DNA from: Sediminibacterium magnilacihabitans
Lineage (GTDB): Bacteria; Bacteroidota; Bacteroidia; Chitinophagales; Chitinophagaceae
Reading direction: 5' to 3'
Assembly (NCBI GenBank): GCA_002973575.1
Contig: PVEQ01000011.1
Span: 43,617-107,616 of the forward strand
DNA length: 64,000 nucleotides
Shown: positions 1-9,576 of the stretch, in pieces
Layout: each line of letters starts with the position of its first letter
Position numbering within the stretch: the stretch's first letter is position 1
Translations under genes and position numbers: made by a program
The notes under the pieces: generated by a model
Told to the model about the DNA's origin: nothing
Seen by the model: the letters and a program-made list of their open reading frames with translations, nothing else
Databases searched by the model: none

Positions 1-316
1 TCTCGGTTTCAGGATCCTGGCGAACAATGTCGCCGCGGGTTTGCAGGCTCTTGATATGATGCCCGGCAATACCCACGTACACTTCATTGATCTCCAATTC
101 CGGGTTGCTGTCGTAACAGTTCAACAAAGCCTGCTGAATGGCTTTGATGGTCTGGTCGATGTTCAATACCTGCCCGTGCTGCACACCATTGCTGTTGGCG
201 CGGCCGAAACCCAATATCTCCAGCTTGCCGTGTTCGTTCTTGCGACCGGCAATGGCTGCGATTTTGGTAGTTCCAATGTCGAGACCAACAATGATGGGTG
301 GTTCATTGTGATTCAT
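1..316 (-). CDS. ftsA: Cell division protein FtsA, N-terminal part (cut by window edge)
   Basis: FtsA is an actin-like ATPase that tethers FtsZ to the inner membrane at the division site. Only about 105 N-terminal residues are present, because the gene runs off the left edge. The frame reads MNHNEPPIIVGLDIGTTKIA, with the phosphate-1 loop typical of the actin/Hsp70 fold, and continues into the FtsA-specific VGIAGHHIKS stretch. Its ATG overlaps the ftsQ stop codon as ATGA (313-316), so the two genes are translationally coupled. ftsZ would be expected next, outside the window. Confidence 0.95.
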   Translation of the reverse strand, partial: MNHNEPPIIVGLDIGTTKIAAIAGRKNEHGKLEILGFGRANSNGVQHGQVLNIDQTIKAIQQALLNCYDSNPELEINEVYVGIAGHHIKSLQTRGDIVRQDPETE

Positions 317-1314
317 AGCGTATGTGTTTTAGTTGTTGTTTGCTTTTTCATAACAGCCTTTGCCTTTCGCTCATTCGTTAACGAATTATTACTTCTTTTA
401 TTGCTTGCAGCCCCAACAGATTTTGTTGTGCTGTTCATTTTTGCTACGGGTTTAACATTTACGGGCGCTGCCGCAGGGGTTGCATGTGTTACCGGAGCAG
501 TTGCTACAGTCAGCGAATCCTTCGCAACAGGCTTCGTATAATTTCTCCTGGTGGCCACTACCTCGTTGTGGTATTGCACATCGAGGCGGGAATAGGTTTG
601 CATGCCATTCTGCAACCAGGCTTGCCGGTAAAACGTATACAACCTGTTGAATTTGCTGTCCAGCTCCGAAGCATTGCCCAGCGCCACTGTATGGTTACCG
701 ATGACCGGCACCAGCTCAAAATTTGCTTCGGGTGTGATGTCTATCTGTGCTGTTTGCGCCATCCAGAAAGAATCTGCCAGTACATAACGGCCCAGGCTCA
801 CTATGTTTTTCAGGAGGGCACTGTCGGGTTTCGAGAGGTTCACTTTCTCCGAAGGAAAATTGGTGAATACCGGTACACGGGCCGATAGCTTTTCACTGAG
901 CGGCAGTCGCAGTCCTTCCCTGTCTACGTAGAACGAACCGCCCTGCTTCGTAAAAACACGCGCTACCGGCTCTCTTTCTTCTATGCGAACATCCAGCACC
1001 TGTTTGTTATCAAAGAACATTTCTGCATTCTTTACCCAGGGATCTTTTTCAATCAGTGTTTCCATGTAACGCAGGTTCAGCATGGCAACCGGTTCCCCTA
1101 TCACTTCACCGTTCTTTTTCAAGAGGCCGGCAATGTCTTTTTCATCGATGAACATCTGCTGTTCTGTTCCCATGATCTCGATCCTGATATCCGTACAAAG
1201 CTTCTGGTCTTTTTTCCGCATAGCGGCACCCATCAGCACTATGGCGCCGATGCCAGCGAGCAGCCACAAAACCTGCTCCAATCGCTTTTTCCAGTTCGCT
1301 TTGTTTTCCATCAT
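313..1314 (-). CDS. ftsQ: Cell division protein FtsQ
   Basis: FtsQ is a bitopic inner-membrane divisome protein linking early and late division proteins through its periplasmic domain. This 333-residue protein has a short basic N-terminus, one membrane segment at about residues 14-32, a POTRA-like domain at about 40-115 and the beta domain after it. The last 65 or so residues are low-complexity (Ala, Pro, Thr, Ser, Lys), which is longer than usual and probably disordered. The identity rests on this architecture and its place between murC and ftsA. It starts 2 bp after the murC stop codon and overlaps ftsA by 4 bp. Confidence 0.9.
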   Translation of the reverse strand: MMENKANWKKRLEQVLWLLAGIGAIVLMGAAMRKKDQKLCTDIRIEIMGTEQQMFIDEKDIAGLLKKNGEVIGEPVAMLNLRYMETLIEKDPWVKNAEMFFDNKQVLDVRIEEREPVARVFTKQGGSFYVDREGLRLPLSEKLSARVPVFTNFPSEKVNLSKPDSALLKNIVSLGRYVLADSFWMAQTAQIDITPEANFELVPVIGNHTVALGNASELDSKFNRLYTFYRQAWLQNGMQTYSRLDVQYHNEVVATRRNYTKPVAKDSLTVATAPVTHATPAAAPVNVKPVAKMNSTTKSVGAASNKRSNNSLTNERKAKAVMKKQTTTKTHTL

Positions 1315-1316
1315 GC

Positions 1317-2672
1317 TTATAAAAGCAATTCTTTTACTGCCTGCACCTGTGCATCAATATCTCCTGCACCCGCCATCACTACCAGTCCGGGCTTGTGCTC
1401 TTTCATCCATCCTTTCATCACTTCCTTATCAAGTACCTGTTTATGCTTCAATTTCATTTTGTTCAATATCAATTCACTGCTCACCCCTTCCATCGGTAAT
1501 TCTCTTGCCGGGTAAATGGGCAGTAGGATCACTTCATCTGCCATATCAAGGCTCTCAGCAAATGCATCGGCCAGGTCTTTCGTTCTGCTGAACAGGTGAG
1601 GCTGGAACACCAACACCAGCTGCTCTTTTCCAAACAAACTCCTTACACCGCTGATCAGCGCTCTCAGTTCTTCCGGGTGGTGCGCATAGTCGTCGATCAG
1701 TGTATGGGCTGTATTTTTCAGTGCATACTCAAAGCGCCGGTGTACACCCTTGAAGTCGGCCACTGCTGCTTTGATCTGCTCATCGCCTATTTGTAAGTAT
1801 TTCGCTACCGTAATCGCCGCCAATACATTTTCAATATTGTGCAATCCGCCTACATGCAATACCACATCGTTCAGCTTCCAGTTTTCCGCTACCACATCAA
1901 AGCGGTAACTGCCTTGCTCTACTTTGATATCAGCTGCATGTACACCGGCTGCAGTATTGTCCACGCTGTATTCAAAATGGTGCGCCGCTTTCAGGTCGGC
2001 ACCCCGCTTCAATCCGTATTTGGTTACCAGGCATCCTCCCGGTTTTACTTTCTGTGAGAACTGGATGAAGGCTTTCTCCACTTCTTCCGCCGTACCATAG
2101 ATATCGAGGTGATCGGGATCCATCGCTGTGATCACCGCTATATCGGGTACCAGTTTCAAAAAACTGCGGTCGTATTCATCGGCTTCTACCACTACTACAT
2201 TCCTTTCATTACTCCAGAAATTGGTTTGGTAATTAGCCGATATGCCTCCCAGGAATGCATTGCACCCATAACCAGAGTGGCGCAGCAAGTGTGCAATCAT
2301 GGTGGTAACGGTTGTTTTACCGTGTGTGCCTCCTACGCAGATATTGAAAGAGCTTTCCGTGATCCACTGCAATACATCGCTTCGCTTCACTACCGTATAA
2401 CCATGTTCTTTATAATATACCAGCTCGGCATGCTGTGCAGGAATGGCAGGTGTGTATACCACAACATCGGCATCTTTGGGCGCCAGGTCAACCCGCTCTT
2501 CGTAATGAATCTTTATCCCGCTGTCTTCCAGCGCACGTGTCAGTGGTGTGGATGTTCTGTCGTACCCGCTCACTTCCACTCCTTTTGCATGGAAATAACG
2601 GGCCAGTGCACTCATGCCAATGCCGCCGATACCTATGAAATATATTTTTTGTATGGTTGCCAGTGGGTTCAC
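1317..2672 (-). CDS. murC: UDP-N-acetylmuramate--L-alanine ligase MurC
   Basis: MurC adds L-alanine to UDP-MurNAc using ATP, the first step of peptide stem assembly in the cytoplasm. The 451-residue length is typical. The N-terminal Rossmann-like UDP-binding motif GIGGIGMSAL is at about 14-23, and the ATP-binding GTHGKTTVTT is at about 115-124. The Mur ligase central and C-terminal domains follow (EADEYDRSF, DDYAHHPEE). It overlaps murG by 4 bp (2669-2672), part of a run of tightly coupled genes from ftsW to ftsA. Confidence 0.97.
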   Translation of the reverse strand: MNPLATIQKIYFIGIGGIGMSALARYFHAKGVEVSGYDRTSTPLTRALEDSGIKIHYEERVDLAPKDADVVVYTPAIPAQHAELVYYKEHGYTVVKRSDVLQWITESSFNICVGGTHGKTTVTTMIAHLLRHSGYGCNAFLGGISANYQTNFWSNERNVVVVEADEYDRSFLKLVPDIAVITAMDPDHLDIYGTAEEVEKAFIQFSQKVKPGGCLVTKYGLKRGADLKAAHHFEYSVDNTAAGVHAADIKVEQGSYRFDVVAENWKLNDVVLHVGGLHNIENVLAAITVAKYLQIGDEQIKAAVADFKGVHRRFEYALKNTAHTLIDDYAHHPEELRALISGVRSLFGKEQLVLVFQPHLFSRTKDLADAFAESLDMADEVILLPIYPARELPMEGVSSELILNKMKLKHKQVLDKEVMKGWMKEHKPGLVVMAGAGDIDAQVQAVKELLL

Positions 2673-3757
2673 TTCAAATGTTTTAAAATTTCGGTTGCGA
2701 TCACTTCATCTGCATTGGTAACAGCTAACTGGCTAATGCGCTCGTGCAGTTCATGTTGTTTCTGTTTGTCTTTCGCCAGTTGAACGATGGTGGAGAACAA
2801 CTTCACCCGCACTTCTTCATCTTTCACCAGCAAAGCAGCCTCTTTATTCACCAGGTATTTCGCATTCACTGTCTGGTGATCTTCCGCTGCATGCGGGTAA
2901 GGCACGAATATTACCGGCTTACCTGCCACACACAATTCGGCTACCGACATAGCCCCGGCCCTAGATACTACCAGGTCGGCCGCAGCATAAGCTTTGTCCA
3001 TCTCCGTAATGAATGCATCTACCCATACATTGGGAAATGGTTTGCCTCTCTCTTTGTATCCTTCGGCACCGTTCTTACCTGTTTGCCAGATCATTTGCAA
3101 ATCCAATGACAATAGATCGGTAACATGCGAAGCCACTACTTCATTGATGCTGCGGGCACCCAGGCTACCGCCCACCACCAGCACGGTGGTCTTGTTCGGA
3201 TCGAGTCCGAAAAAGCGGATGGCTTCATCGCGCGCCATAGCAGATTGAATAATGGCTTTTCTTACCGGGTTACCTGTTACCAATAACTTATCTGCCGGAA
3301 AAAACTTTTCCATTCCCGCCGATGCCACAAATATTTCCGTAGCGTTCTTTCCCAACAGGATATTGCTTTTGCCTGCAAAGGAATTGCTCTCATGAATGAA
3401 TGTGGGTATTCCTTTCGACTGCGCATAACGCAATACCGGGAAACTGGAATAACCACCTACACCCACTGCTGCATCGGGTTGAAAAGCGTTTACGATCTTC
3501 CGTACCTGGTAAAAACTCTTTACCAGTTTATAAGGAAGACTGATATTTTTGATCAAAGAGCTCCTGTTGAATCCTGCTATATCCAGTCCCTGTATAGCAT
3601 ATCCCGCCTGCGGCACTTTCTCCATCTCCATTTTACCCTGCGCACCGATGAACAATATTTCCGTGTCGGGCGCTTGCTGCTTCAATGCATTGGCAATGGC
3701 AATGGCTGGGAAAATATGTCCGCCGGTGCCGCCACCGGCTATGATGATTCGTTTCAT
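2669..3757 (-). CDS. murG: UDP-GlcNAc:lipid I GlcNAc transferase MurG
   Basis: MurG is a peripheral inner-membrane GT-B enzyme that transfers GlcNAc from UDP-GlcNAc to lipid I to make lipid II. The 362 residues begin with the glycine-rich acceptor loop GGGTGGH at 8-14. The second domain has the donor-binding VGGSLGAR and the SRAGAMSVAEL helix seen in MurG. It overlaps murC at its 3' end and ftsW at its 5' end, by 4 bp each. Confidence 0.97.
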   Translation of the reverse strand: MKRIIIAGGGTGGHIFPAIAIANALKQQAPDTEILFIGAQGKMEMEKVPQAGYAIQGLDIAGFNRSSLIKNISLPYKLVKSFYQVRKIVNAFQPDAAVGVGGYSSFPVLRYAQSKGIPTFIHESNSFAGKSNILLGKNATEIFVASAGMEKFFPADKLLVTGNPVRKAIIQSAMARDEAIRFFGLDPNKTTVLVVGGSLGARSINEVVASHVTDLLSLDLQMIWQTGKNGAEGYKERGKPFPNVWVDAFITEMDKAYAAADLVVSRAGAMSVAELCVAGKPVIFVPYPHAAEDHQTVNAKYLVNKEAALLVKDEEVRVKLFSTIVQLAKDKQKQHELHERISQLAVTNADEVIATEILKHLK

Positions 3758-5073
3758 TTTTTTACTTCTTGTTGGTCAACCATTCCTTCCTCCACAGGCG
3801 CCAAATGATCCACCACCGGCTCCTGCACTTTTCCTTCCTGTTGTTCCACATTCCTCGCCACACTTAAAATGATACCAATGGCCGCGCAGGTGAACAAGAA
3901 CGAGCTACCACCCATACTCACCAGCGGTAACGTTACGCCGGTTACCGGTACGATGTTCACGTTCACAGCCATATTGGCCACCGCTTGTATCACAAGGGTA
4001 AAGCTCAGTCCCAGTGCCAGGAAAGCGCCAAACGCATACGGGCAACGCCTGAATATCCTGATACACCTGAACAGGAATACCAGGTATATGAATATCATGA
4101 ACGCCCCGCCCAATAAGCCATATTCTTCTATGATGATGGAATAGATGAAGTCGTTATATGCCTGTGGTAAGAAATTCCGTTGGCGACTATTACCAGGTCC
4201 CAATCCTACCAGCACACTGCCATTGGCAATAGCGATCTTGGCTTGCTGCACCTGGTATGGGGTTTCGGTGTCTTTGGCATACACAAAGTCCTGCACGCGT
4301 TTTACCCAGGTACCAAATCGTCCGAATGATTTTACTTTCTCTGCCGCCGTTGTTTTTTTATTGTCTTCTTTTTGTTTTCCATCGTAGGTAACAACCGCTA
4401 CCAATACAATCAACGCCACAGGAATCAACGCTACGCCGATGGTTAGCAGGATGTGCCGGATGCTTACCCTGCCAATGAACATCAGCAGTAAAGAAGTAGC
4501 GCCGGTGAGCAAGGCATTGGAAAGATTCGCCGGCATGATCAGCGCGCAGATGATGAGCACGGGTATTACCACCGGAAGGAATCCTTTTTTGAAATCCTTG
4601 ATCATTTCCTGCTTTTTACTCAGCATCCTGGATATATACATAAACAATGCCAGCTTGGCCAGGTCACTGGTCTGTATGGTGAGGTTGATGATGGGCAGTT
4701 TGATCCACCGGCTACCATCATTGATCTTCGCTCCGAAAAACAATGTATAGATCAGCAATGGAATAGAAAGCAGGAACAGGATCGTAGCCACACGCGAGAA
4801 CAAAGTATAGTTGATGCGATGCAGGAAATAGATCAGCAACACACCTATCATGGTAAATGAAACCTGCTTGAACAGGTAAATGCTGGTATTCCCTTTATAC
4901 ATCTTATAAGCCAGCGATCCCGTAGCGCTGTATACCACCAGTATGGAAGCCAGTGATAACAGCACCACTATACCCCAGATAAACTTATCCCCTCTCGTGC
5001 GGTACACGAGCTGGTTGCGCATGCCTTCCACCGAAGGCATTTGAGAGAATAGTTTATCTTTTGTTTCTAGCAT
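3754..5073 (-). CDS. ftsW: Peptidoglycan glycosyltransferase FtsW
   Basis: FtsW is a SEDS-family polytopic membrane protein that polymerises lipid II at the septum together with FtsI. The 439-residue protein has around ten hydrophobic segments. The family signature VALVGLGPGNSRQRNFLPQA-like stretch is followed by the EEYG motif, and PVTGVTLPLVSMGGSS lies near the C-terminus. The large loop after the central segments contains a Lys-rich patch (KQKEDNKK). It overlaps murG by 4 bp. A hairpin repeat fills the gap between its start and murD. Confidence 0.95.
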   Translation of the reverse strand: MLETKDKLFSQMPSVEGMRNQLVYRTRGDKFIWGIVVLLSLASILVVYSATGSLAYKMYKGNTSIYLFKQVSFTMIGVLLIYFLHRINYTLFSRVATILFLLSIPLLIYTLFFGAKINDGSRWIKLPIINLTIQTSDLAKLALFMYISRMLSKKQEMIKDFKKGFLPVVIPVLIICALIMPANLSNALLTGATSLLLMFIGRVSIRHILLTIGVALIPVALIVLVAVVTYDGKQKEDNKKTTAAEKVKSFGRFGTWVKRVQDFVYAKDTETPYQVQQAKIAIANGSVLVGLGPGNSRQRNFLPQAYNDFIYSIIIEEYGLLGGAFMIFIYLVFLFRCIRIFRRCPYAFGAFLALGLSFTLVIQAVANMAVNVNIVPVTGVTLPLVSMGGSSFLFTCAAIGIILSVARNVEQQEGKVQEPVVDHLAPVEEGMVDQQEVKK

Positions 5074-5086
5074 TTTTCCTTTTTTT

Positions 5087-5188
5087 CGTCATCCTGAGCG
5101 AGCGAAGAACGTCATCCTGAGCGAGCGAAGCGAGTCGAAGGACCTGCTGAGCATTCGGTCAGATCCCTCGGCTACGCTCGGGATGACG
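5087..5188 (+). repeat. Hairpin repeat element A, copy 1 (with 5' partial duplication)
   Basis: A full copy at 5110-5188 starts CGTCATCCTGAGCGAGCG and ends CTCGGGATGACG; the ends pair as an imperfect hairpin around a short variable loop. A partial left arm (5087-5109) precedes it in tandem. The element lies between the ftsW start and murD and ends one base before the murD stop codon. Orientation here is long arm first. Confidence 0.9.
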
Positions 5189-5189
5189 T

Positions 5190-6533
5190 TTAGAGTTCTT
5201 TCACCGCATCTTTAAATTGTTTGCCCCTGTCTTCGTAATTTTTAAACAGGTCGAAGCTGGCGCAAGCCGGACTCAGCAACACCACATCACCTTTGGCTGC
5301 CAGTTTGAAAGAAGCGTTCACCGCTTTCTTGGCGCTGTCGGTTTCAATGATCACCGGAACAATATCTTTAAAAGCGGCTATGATCTTCTTGTTGTCAACC
5401 CCCATACATACGATCGCCTTTACATGATCCTTTACCAGGTCGTTCAGCAAAGCGTAATCGTTTCCCTTGTCCGTACCACCCAATATCAGTACAGTGGGTT
5501 TGTTCATACTTTCCAGTGCATACCATGTGCTGTTCACATTGGTTGCCTTGCTATCATTGATGAATTCAACGCCCCTTACCATGGCCACGAATTCCATCCG
5601 GTGTTCCAGGCTATGGAAATCCTTCACGGCTTCGCGTATCTTTTCTTTTCGGATACCAATGGTGGTTGCGGCAATACCTGCTGCCATAGTATTGTAGTGA
5701 TTGTGTTTACCTTTTAACGCAAAGTCATAAATGCTCATGCTTACGCGTTCGTCCTGTATTCTTAGCATCATCTGGTCGCCTTTGATGTAGCCGCCTTTTT
5801 TTACTTCGTGTTTCATAGAGAATGGTAATGGGTTAGTATGGATGGTTAGTAATGCCAAATGGTTCATGATCACTTCATCGTCTTCACAGTAAATGAAATA
5901 ATCGTTCATGGTCTGGTTCTGGATGATCCTGAACTTGCTCCTGATGTAATTCTCAAACTGGTATTCATACCTGTCGAGATGATCTTCCGTGATATTCAAC
6001 AACACGCTTACATCGGGCCGGAAATCTTTGATATCATCCAGTTGAAAAGAGCTGATCTCGGCCACATACCATTGTTTGGGATCTTCTGCCACCTGCTTGG
6101 CAAAAGAGTAGCCGATATTGCCTACCATGGCGCAATCGAGACCTGCTGTTTTGCAGATATGATAAGTAAGCGCCGTAGTGGTGCTCTTTCCATTGCTGCC
6201 GGTGATGGCAATGATCTTGCTATCGCCTTTGAAACGGTACGCCAGTTCTATCTCGCTGATCACCGGTATTCCTTTGGCCCTGATCTGCTTTACCAGATCG
6301 TTCTTTTCTGGAATACCCGGACTCTTCATCACTTCACTGGCGTTCAGTACCTGTTCCACGGTATGCTGCCCTTCTTCAAATGCTATATTGTTTTCAATGA
6401 GCTCTTGTTTGTATTTGTCTTTGATGGCTCCTCCATCACTCACAAACACGTCGTATCCTTTTTGTTTACCCAGTAAAGCAGCACCTACACCGCTCTCTCC
6501 TCCGCCTAATATGACCAGTCTATGTTTGTTCAT
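5190..6533 (-). CDS. murD: UDP-N-acetylmuramoylalanine--D-glutamate ligase MurD
   Basis: MurD adds D-glutamate to UDP-MurNAc-L-Ala using ATP. The 447-residue protein has the N-terminal GGGESGVGAAL nucleotide-fold loop at 10-20, the ATP P-loop TGSNGKSTTT at 111-120, the central NITEDHLDRY motif, and the C-terminal LILGGTDKGNDY and LLSPACASFD motifs that distinguish MurD from the other Mur ligases. It is flanked on both sides by hairpin repeat A copies instead of overlapping its neighbours. Confidence 0.97.
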   Translation of the reverse strand: MNKHRLVILGGGESGVGAALLGKQKGYDVFVSDGGAIKDKYKQELIENNIAFEEGQHTVEQVLNASEVMKSPGIPEKNDLVKQIRAKGIPVISEIELAYRFKGDSKIIAITGSNGKSTTTALTYHICKTAGLDCAMVGNIGYSFAKQVAEDPKQWYVAEISSFQLDDIKDFRPDVSVLLNITEDHLDRYEYQFENYIRSKFRIIQNQTMNDYFIYCEDDEVIMNHLALLTIHTNPLPFSMKHEVKKGGYIKGDQMMLRIQDERVSMSIYDFALKGKHNHYNTMAAGIAATTIGIRKEKIREAVKDFHSLEHRMEFVAMVRGVEFINDSKATNVNSTWYALESMNKPTVLILGGTDKGNDYALLNDLVKDHVKAIVCMGVDNKKIIAAFKDIVPVIIETDSAKKAVNASFKLAAKGDVVLLSPACASFDLFKNYEDRGKQFKDAVKEL

Positions 6534-6546
6534 TTTTTATTTTTTA

Positions 6547-6649
6547 CGTCATCCTGAGCGCCCTTCGATCGTCATCCCGAGCGTAGCCGAGGGACCTGCC
6601 CGAACCTTCAAGCAGGTCCTTCGACTCGCTTCGCTCGCTCAGGATGACG
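6547..6649 (-). repeat. Hairpin repeat element A, copy 2
   Basis: A full copy at 6570-6649 lies in the opposite orientation to copy 1 (short arm CGTCATCCCGAGCGTAGC first, long arm ending GCTCAGGATGACG). It is preceded by a partial arm at 6547-6569. The mraY stop codon begins 3 bases beyond its end. Confidence 0.9.
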
Positions 6650-6652
6650 TGA

Positions 6653-7972
6653 TCATCGAATTTTCAATGTCACGATCGAGGCAATCATCAGCAATACCGT
6701 TACAATCCAAAACCGCAGCACGATCTTATTTTCATGAAACCCTTTTTTCTGGTAATGGTGGTGGAGCGGACTCATCAGGAACACCCGCCTGCCTTCACCG
6801 TATTTTTTCTTTGTGTACTTGAAATAAGAGACCTGTATGATCACACTCAGGTTCTCTACCAGGAACACACCGCAGAAAATGGGTATCAGCCATTCTTTCC
6901 GCACGATCACCGCCAATGATGCGATGATACCACCCAATGCCAGGCTGCCCGTATCACCCATGAACACCTGCGCGGGATAGGCGTTGTACCAGAGGAACCC
7001 GATGCATGCACCTACAAAAGCACCCACGAATATGGACAGCTCACCCAGGTTGGGTATGTACATGATATTGAGGTAATCGGCGAACTTATAGTTACCACTC
7101 AAATACACGAACAACCCGATGCCCGCACCAATGATGGCGCTGGTGCCCGCTGCCAGTCCGTCGAGTCCATCTGTAAGGTTGGCGCCATTACTCACTGCCG
7201 TAATGATCAGCGTGATGATGATGGTATAAATGATCCATGTGTATTTCTCGGCGCCTTCGCCCATCCAGGTGAGCAACCTGCTGTAATTGAACTCGTGGTT
7301 CTTTACAAAAGGAATGGTAGTGATGGGTGTTTTCACCCTAACGAATTTTCTTTCCACCCCATCTATCTTCTTCACTACAATATTGGAGTCTTTGGCAAAA
7401 TGTTCTCCCCTGTGCAGCACGCTGTCTTTCACAAACACGTTTCCGATCACTTCCCGCTCAACCGTAACTGCATTGCTGAAGTAAAGGGTAGTGCTGATGA
7501 TAATACCCAGACCGATCTGTCCTATGATCTTGGAAACACCGGCCAGCCCGTCGCTGTCTTTCTTTTTATAGCTCTCACCCTTGGCCAGTGCCGCTTTACG
7601 TGCACGTATTTTGAAGTGATCATCCAGGAACCCGATCACACCCAGCCATACCGTACACAATACCATCAGGCGTATGTACACTTTATCGAGGTTGGCGAAC
7701 AAAAGCGTAGGCACCAGGATGCTCAGCAATATGATGATGCCTCCCATGGTGGGTGTTCCTTTTTTCTGTGTCTGCCCTTCCAGTCCCAGGTCGCGCACAC
7801 TCTCGCCAATCTGTTTGCGCTGCAGGAATAGAATAAGCCGTTTACCATATACCGTAGCAATCAACAGCGACAACAAAATGGCCATCGCAATCCTGAACGT
7901 AAGGAACTGGAACATCCCCGCTCCGGGAACGTTGAATGTTTGTTTCAGCCAGGTGAATAATTGATACAGCAT
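6653..7972 (-). CDS. mraY: Phospho-MurNAc-pentapeptide transferase MraY
   Basis: MraY moves phospho-MurNAc-pentapeptide from UDP onto undecaprenyl phosphate, giving lipid I. The polytopic 439-residue protein has the catalytic motifs [35 protein letters not shown] and the [11 protein letters not shown] histidine loop. It is about 80 residues longer than proteobacterial MraY. The extra sequence ([14 protein letters not shown] through HEFNYSRLL, roughly residues 170-235) sits in an extracytoplasmic loop, as I recall for Bacteroidota MraY. Hairpin repeats flank it on both sides. Confidence 0.96.
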   Translation of the reverse strand: MLYQLFTWLKQTFNVPGAGMFQFLTFRIAMAILLSLLIATVYGKRLILFLQRKQIGESVRDLGLEGQTQKKGTPTMGGIIILLSILVPTLLFANLDKVYIRLMVLCTVWLGVIGFLDDHFKIRARKAALAKGESYKKKDSDGLAGVSKIIGQIGLGIIISTTLYFSNAVTVEREVIGNVFVKDSVLHRGEHFAKDSNIVVKKIDGVERKFVRVKTPITTIPFVKNHEFNYSRLLTWMGEGAEKYTWIIYTIIITLIITAVSNGANLTDGLDGLAAGTSAIIGAGIGLFVYLSGNYKFADYLNIMYIPNLGELSIFVGAFVGACIGFLWYNAYPAQVFMGDTGSLALGGIIASLAVIVRKEWLIPIFCGVFLVENLSVIIQVSYFKYTKKKYGEGRRVFLMSPLHHHYQKKGFHENKIVLRFWIVTVLLMIASIVTLKIR

Positions 7973-7985
7973 AAAAAATTCTTTA

Positions 7986-8099
7986 CGTCATCCCGAGGTC
8001 GTCACCCTGAGCGAGCGCAGTGAGTCGAAGGGCGCAGCCGAGGGATCTGTCCGAACGCTCAGCAGGTCCTTCGACTCGCTTCGCTCGCTCAGGATGACG
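7986..8099. repeat. Hairpin repeat element A, copy 3 (composite)
   Basis: A 114-bp composite in which long-arm sequence is present at both ends (GTCACCCTGAGCGAGCG at the left, GCTCGCTCAGGATGACG at the right), with a remnant of the short arm (CAGCCGAGGGATCTG) inside and an extra CGTCATCCCGAGG at the left. It lies between mraY and murE. Confidence 0.85.
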
Positions 8100-8109
8100 G
8101 TTGATTGTT

Positions 8110-9573
8110 TTATTTATTTAATAGCTCAAACATTTCTTTTAATACTTGTTTATCATCAAACGGATGTTTTACGCCGCCGATGTCCTGGTATTTTTCATGT
8201 CCTTTTCCGGCCACTAATACAATGTCGTCTTCATTGGCAAAGCTGACAGCCGTCTTGATCGCTTCGCGCCTGTCTACAATAGAGATGTATTTTCTTTTGG
8301 CTGCACTCGACAATCCCTCTTCCATATCTCTTAATATCTGTGTAGGGTCTTCCGTTCTGGGGTTGTCGCTGGTGAAGATCACTTTGTCGCTCAGGTCACA
8401 GGCAGACTGCGCCATCACCGGCCGCTTGGTCTTATCCCTGTCGCCACCACAGCCTACTACCGTAATGATCTGTTCATGTCCTTTGCGCAGTTTGCGAATG
8501 GTGGTCAATACATTCTCCAATGCATCGGGCGTGTGTGCATAGTCAACAATACCGATGATCAGTCCGCTGCTGATGATATAATCGAACCGGCCTTCCGCCC
8601 CGGTGAGCATGCTCAGTTTCACCAGCACTTTCTCCTTATCTTCTCCCAAACACATCGCCGCGCCGTATACTGCCAGCAGGTTGTATGCGTTGAATTCACC
8701 AATCAGCCTGAAATGCACTTCCTGATCGTTCACCAGCATCACCAGTCCGGTCAGCGCATTCTCCAGTATTTTTCCTTTGAAGGCAGCCAGCGTTTTCAGG
8801 CTATAGAAATATTTTTTAGCGTGTGTGTTCTGCAGCATCACTTCTCCCCGCTTATCATCGGCGTTCGAAACGGCGAAAGCAGTAGCCGGTAAATGATCGA
8901 AGAAACTTTTTTTCACACGTATGTATTCATCGAATGTTTTATGGTAATCGAGGTGGTCGTGTGTGATATTGCTGAACAAGGCCCCGGTAAACTGCAACCC
9001 GGTAATGCGATGCTGGTGGATGGCGTGGCTGCTGCACTCCATGAATACATGCGTACATCCTTCGTCGTACATCTGTTTCAACAAAGCATTCAGGCTCACC
9101 GCATCGGGTGTGGTATGTGTTGCGGGGATGATCTTGTCGCCGATCTGGTTTTGCACCGTGCTTACCAACCCGCAAGTGTATCCCAGCTGTGTAAACAATT
9201 TGAACAACAGGGTGGCGATGGTTGTTTTGCCATTCGTACCGGTAACCCCCACCAGCTTCATTTTCAGCGATGGCTCCCCATAGAACTGGTGCGCCATATA
9301 AGCCACCGATTCATGTGTGTTACTGGTTTGCAGGTAAGTCACGCCGTCCGACATCACTTCCGGCATTTCTTCGCATACAATGGCAACAGCTCCTGCTTCT
9401 ACGGCGTTGTAAATAAAGCGGTGTCCGTCAGACGCCGCGCCGCGGATGGCTACGAATACAGAGCCTGCACTTACATGGCGCGAGTCGATCTGGATGTCTT
9501 TCACCTCAACAGCCGTGCTGCCATGCACCTGGGTCAGGTGCACTTTGTACAATATGTCTTGCAGTTTTGCCAT
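8110..9573 (-). CDS. murE: UDP-MurNAc-tripeptide synthetase MurE (meso-DAP type)
   Basis: MurE adds the third amino acid to UDP-MurNAc-L-Ala-D-Glu. The 487-residue protein has the P-loop TGTNGKTTIATL from residue 111, the carbamylated-lysine region SSHAIHQHRI, and DNPRTEDP at 403-410. The DNPR motif binds the free end of meso-diaminopimelate in characterised MurE proteins, so the peptidoglycan is predicted to contain m-DAP. It is separated from ftsI by only 3 bp. Confidence 0.97.
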   Translation of the reverse strand: MAKLQDILYKVHLTQVHGSTAVEVKDIQIDSRHVSAGSVFVAIRGAASDGHRFIYNAVEAGAVAIVCEEMPEVMSDGVTYLQTSNTHESVAYMAHQFYGEPSLKMKLVGVTGTNGKTTIATLLFKLFTQLGYTCGLVSTVQNQIGDKIIPATHTTPDAVSLNALLKQMYDEGCTHVFMECSSHAIHQHRITGLQFTGALFSNITHDHLDYHKTFDEYIRVKKSFFDHLPATAFAVSNADDKRGEVMLQNTHAKKYFYSLKTLAAFKGKILENALTGLVMLVNDQEVHFRLIGEFNAYNLLAVYGAAMCLGEDKEKVLVKLSMLTGAEGRFDYIISSGLIIGIVDYAHTPDALENVLTTIRKLRKGHEQIITVVGCGGDRDKTKRPVMAQSACDLSDKVIFTSDNPRTEDPTQILRDMEEGLSSAAKRKYISIVDRREAIKTAVSFANEDDIVLVAGKGHEKYQDIGGVKHPFDDKQVLKEMFELLNK

Positions 9574-9576
9574 TGT

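Noticed and set aside
41..541. Long plus-strand open frames across the dcw cluster
   Set aside because: They lie opposite ftsA and ftsQ, have no recognisable domains and are shadows of the real minus-strand genes. The same holds for the many frames opposite murC to mraZ.
5087..5188. Hairpin repeat A as a CRISPR array or tRNA-like element
   Set aside because: Copies are dispersed, are not regularly spaced and have no spacers. The fold is a single imperfect hairpin with no cloverleaf.
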